DNA of 64,000 nucleotides, from the NCBI GenBank assembly GCA_019233755.1, contig JAFAMD010000031.1, positions 62,001-126,000 of the forward strand, written 5' to 3'. This document shows, in pieces, positions 61,329-64,000 of the stretch. The stretch's first letter is position 1, and each line of letters opens with the position of its first letter. Made by a program: the position numbers and the translations under genes. The DNA comes from Acidobacteriaceae bacterium (GTDB lineage: Bacteria > Acidobacteriota > Terriglobia > Bryobacterales > Bryobacteraceae). The notes under the pieces were generated by a model. It was not told where the DNA came from, did not search any database, and saw only the letters and a program-made list of their open reading frames with translations.

Positions 61329-63398
61329 TCATCCGCGGAGCACCCGCTTTGCGGCTTCAGCAACCGATTCCGAGAGGAACCCGAACTTTTTCTGAACATC
61401 TTTCAGCGGCGCCGATACACCAAACGTTCCCATGCCGATAATGTGGCCTTTCGGGCCGACGAAGCGCTCCCAGCCGAGGGTCGATGCCTGCTCTACCGCG
61501 ACACGCGCTGTCACTCCCGGCGGCAAGACCGAATCGCGATATTCCTGCGTCTGTTGGGCAAACAGTTCCCAGGAGGGCACGCTGACCACGCGTACTTTGA
61601 TTCCCTCCAACGAGAGTTGTTCAAACGCCTGGACGACCAGCGAGACTTCGCTCCCGGTCGCTAGCAACAGAACGTCCGGCTTACCGTCCGGCGCATCCGC
61701 CAGAACATAAGCGCCCTTCTCAACGCCTGCCGCTGAAGCGTACTTCGTGCGGTCCAGCGTCGGTAGTGCCTGACGGGTAAGCACAAGCGCCACTGGGCTG
61801 TGTCGCAACTTCATGATGACCTTCCAGGCTTCGAGGACTTCGTTGGCATCGGCGGGGCGAAGTGTAATGAGACCCGGAATAGCGCGCAGTGAGGCCAGTT
61901 GCTCGATCGGCTGATGTGTGGGGCCGTCTTCTCCGACGCCAATGGAATCGTGCGTAAAGATAAAAATTGTCGGGAGCTCCATGATGGCGCTCAAGCGGAT
62001 CGCCGGCTTGCAATAGTCACTGAAGATCAGGAATGTAGAACCGTAGGCGCGGATTTTGGATAGCGAAAGCCCATTCACAATGGCGCCCATCGCGTGCTCA
62101 CGGATCCCAAAATGAAGATTGCGGCCGCGGCGATTGTCGAGCTCAAAATCCCCGAAGGTGTCAGCCGTGAGCCGTGTTTTGGTGGAAGGCGCCAGGTCCG
62201 CCGAACCACCCATGAGCCAAGGCACATTCTTCGCGAGTGCATTTAGTACCTTGCCGGACGAGTCGCGCGTGGCCAGGCCTTTGGGATCTGCCGGAAACGT
62301 TGGCAGATCATGGTCCCAGTCGTCGGGCAGTTGCCGCCGCTGCATTCGAGAGAGTTCGTCTGCCAGGTTCGGAAATACTTTGCTATATGCGTCGAACTTC
62401 TCAATCCAGGCTTCGCGCAAATCATGGCCGCGCTTTCCTATTCCAGCGGCGAAATGCTCCCGCACACCGTCGGGCACCATGAATTTTGCGTCTTCCGGCC
62501 AACCGTAATTACGCTTCGCCAGCCGGATTTCATCCTCCCCAAGCGGCTCCCCGTGCGCGCCGCTGGTGTCCTGCTTGTTCGGCGCGCCATAAGCGATGTG
62601 GCTGTCGACGATGATGAGCGTCGGCCGGTCGTTTGTGTTGTGAAAGACATTTAACGCGCGCGCCAGCATGCCTAGATCATTGGCATCGCCTACGCGCGTG
62701 ACGTTCCACCCATAACCGATGAATCGGGTTGCGACGTCTTCGCTGAAAGCCAACTCGGTGTGGCCCTCAATCGTGATGTGGTTGTTGTCGTAAATCCAGC
62801 AGAGGTTCGAAGTTTTGAGGTGGCCTGCTATGGAAGCAGCTTCTCCCGAAATGCCCTCCATCAGATCACCGTCGCCGCATATCACATAAACGTTGTAATC
62901 AAATAATTCAAAACTCGGGCGATTGAACCGGCTGGCCATCCACAGGCCGGCGATGGCCATGCCTACGCTGGTGGACACACCCTGACCGAGAGGACCGGTT
63001 GTCGTCTCGATGCCGGAAGTCCAACGGTACTCGGGATGTCCCGGGCACTTGCTGTCAAGCTGGCGGAAACGCTTAATGTCGTCGAGGGTGAGGGTGGGTT
63101 GACCGAGTGTCTCGTACTGCGGATTGACCGCCTGCACACCGGCAAGATACAGCAGAGAATACAGCAACATCGACGCGTGCCCGTTCGACAGGACAAAGCG
63201 ATCTCGGTTGGGCCAGATGGGATGGTCCGGATCGAAACGGAGAAATTTCTGCCAAACGCAGTAGGCGACCGGAGCCAGTGCCATCGGTGTCCCCGGGTGG
63301 CCGGAATTCGCCTGCTGGACTGCGTCCATGGAGAGGGTACGAATGGTGTTGATGCAAAGTTGGTCAATATCGATTGCCGTTGTAGCGTGGGTGGCCAT
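61329..63398 (-). CDS. tkt: Transketolase
   Basis: The protein has 689 residues, with AAGGAGAG before the ATG. The thiamine diphosphate motif is VICGDGDLMEGISGEAASIAG with the final NN (IYDNNHI), after GHPGTPMALAPVAY. The pyrimidine domain has the active-site FTHDSIGVGEDGPTHQPIEQL. It moves two-carbon units in the pentose phosphate and Calvin-type pathways. It is a complete, full-length gene. Confidence 0.95.
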   Translation of the reverse strand: MATHATTAIDIDQLCINTIRTLSMDAVQQANSGHPGTPMALAPVAYCVWQKFLRFDPDHPIWPNRDRFVLSNGHASMLLYSLLYLAGVQAVNPQYETLGQPTLTLDDIKRFRQLDSKCPGHPEYRWTSGIETTTGPLGQGVSTSVGMAIAGLWMASRFNRPSFELFDYNVYVICGDGDLMEGISGEAASIAGHLKTSNLCWIYDNNHITIEGHTELAFSEDVATRFIGYGWNVTRVGDANDLGMLARALNVFHNTNDRPTLIIVDSHIAYGAPNKQDTSGAHGEPLGEDEIRLAKRNYGWPEDAKFMVPDGVREHFAAGIGKRGHDLREAWIEKFDAYSKVFPNLADELSRMQRRQLPDDWDHDLPTFPADPKGLATRDSSGKVLNALAKNVPWLMGGSADLAPSTKTRLTADTFGDFELDNRRGRNLHFGIREHAMGAIVNGLSLSKIRAYGSTFLIFSDYCKPAIRLSAIMELPTIFIFTHDSIGVGEDGPTHQPIEQLASLRAIPGLITLRPADANEVLEAWKVIMKLRHSPVALVLTRQALPTLDRTKYASAAGVEKGAYVLADAPDGKPDVLLLATGSEVSLVVQAFEQLSLEGIKVRVVSVPSWELFAQQTQEYRDSVLPPGVTARVAVEQASTLGWERFVGPKGHIIGMGTFGVSAPLKDVQKKFGFLSESVAEAAKRVLRG

Positions 63399-63563
63399 TA
63401 GGGAACTCTCCTTTCAGATTCGACCGGTACTCGCGACTGGGGTACGCCGCTTTATCGTGACAAAACAGTGGGCGTAATCGCGAATCGCCGCTTGTGATGT
63501 TAACAGTCCTTGAGCCGGTTGAAGAATACCGCCTCAATATGAATTGCGCTTGAATTCGACTCT
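63399..63563 (-). other. Short intergenic region between two minus-strand genes
   Basis: These 165 bases lie between the YbaK-type gene and tkt. Apart from the tkt ribosome site nothing was recognised. Confidence 0.4.
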
Positions 63564-64000
63564 TTAGGCCGCTGCGGCCGATGCGACACTTGCAACGACC
63601 TGCGGGCGTGCCACCCTTGCGAAATCATCGTACGCCATCTGGATCAGCTCATTGTGATTGCAAGCGTTGAATGCAATTTCTTTATCCTTCGTTAAACTCT
63701 CATCGACATAGACACGCATTCCATACAGGTTCCCGAAAGGCGGCATGGCGCCGGTATCGCATTCGGGGAATTTGCCGCGGAATTCCGCTTCGGCCGCGAG
63801 TTCCACGGCGTTTGCGCCGCTCACTCGTTTCAAAGCCTCCAAATCGACCTGACGCGAAGCAGGAACCACCACCATCACCATTTCGCCATCAATCTTGACG
63901 ATGACACTTTTCGCTATCTCCCGGCCTTTGATATGCACCATCTGGGCAGTTTCCTGGGCCGTGTACGTGGTCGCATGAACAATCGTCTTGTACGAGACTT
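63564..64000 (-). CDS. YbaK/aminoacyl-tRNA deacylase-domain protein (5' end beyond the window)
   Basis: The frame is open to the right edge; the visible start VSYKTIVHATTYTAQETAQM continues upstream out of the window, so the ATG at 63941 is internal. The YbaK/ProX signature is KGREIAKSVIVKIDGEMVMVVVPASRQVDLEALKRVSG, followed by AEFRGKFPECDTGAMPPFGNLYGMRVYVDESL (GxxPPFG-like). Such domains hydrolyse mischarged tRNAs or act as regulators. The C-terminal Ala-rich tail is not typical. About 145 residues are visible. Confidence 0.85.
   Translation of the reverse strand, partial: VSYKTIVHATTYTAQETAQMVHIKGREIAKSVIVKIDGEMVMVVVPASRQVDLEALKRVSGANAVELAAEAEFRGKFPECDTGAMPPFGNLYGMRVYVDESLTKDKEIAFNACNHNELIQMAYDDFARVARPQVVASVASAAAA

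Overview
The window looks like a chromosomal segment from a Gram-negative bacterium of the phylum Acidobacteriota, probably near Solibacter/Bryobacter. This rests on gene content, not on a database match: a giant FG-GAP/ASPIC-UnbV/TPR protein with a Tat-type N-terminus, several secreted TPR proteins, carboxypeptidase-like regulatory domains fused to porin or propeller proteins, a TIGR03118-type protein, paired PQQ-dehydrogenase and cytochrome c genes, and moderately high GC. There is no rRNA, no CRISPR array, no recognisable transposase and no integrase.

Layout. 1-9 kb: secreted TPR proteins, the FG-GAP/ASPIC/redoxin/TPR protein, and a porin carrying a carboxypeptidase-like domain. 9-14.3 kb: DinB-like, AlgH-like with a signal peptide, a one-heme propeller protein and an MscS-type channel. 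14.3-18.2 kb (minus): an export-type YncE propeller, a diheme cytochrome c and a PQQ-dehydrogenase. 18.3-22.9 kb: a serine carboxypeptidase, an AI-2E-type exporter with an extra C-terminal domain, and an aldo/keto reductase. 22.9-30.8 kb: a biosynthetic core with thrC-thrB converging on lysC, then argF-argG-argH-argR behind a near-perfect ARG box. 30.8-37.7 kb: a cation efflux protein, a four-gene translationally coupled set (flippase-like, TPR protein, two unknown secreted proteins), trpS and rlmD. 37.7-44.6 kb (minus): CYTH, MoxR, DUF58 and two VWA membrane proteins. 44.7-52.3 kb: tRNA-Arg(TCG) followed by accessory genes, closed by a 20-bp near-copy of the tRNA 3' end, which suggests an old tRNA-integrated island. 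52.4-58.5 kb: an amidohydrolase remnant, a three-gene aldolase/epimerase/acetyltransferase operon and a second PQQ-dehydrogenase and cytochrome c pair. 58.6-64 kb: pirin, formaldehyde dehydrogenase, a PEBP-family protein, transketolase and an edge-truncated YbaK-type protein.

How the genes work together. The arginine genes form one unit with their own repressor at the distal end. The Asp-family genes supply threonine. The two dehydrogenase and cytochrome modules, plus YncE, form a periplasmic oxidation chain. The MoxR/DUF58/VWA set is a chaperone-type membrane complex. The most unusual signals are the tRNA-bounded island, a leader with mutually exclusive pairings in front of the malectin-like secreted protein, a two-copy intergenic element of about 95 nt, a 45-bp repeat translated in frame ahead of a signal peptide, and a one-base frameshift that removes the Tat signal from the FG-GAP protein. 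Coordinates and motifs were read by eye. No searches or folding calculations were run.
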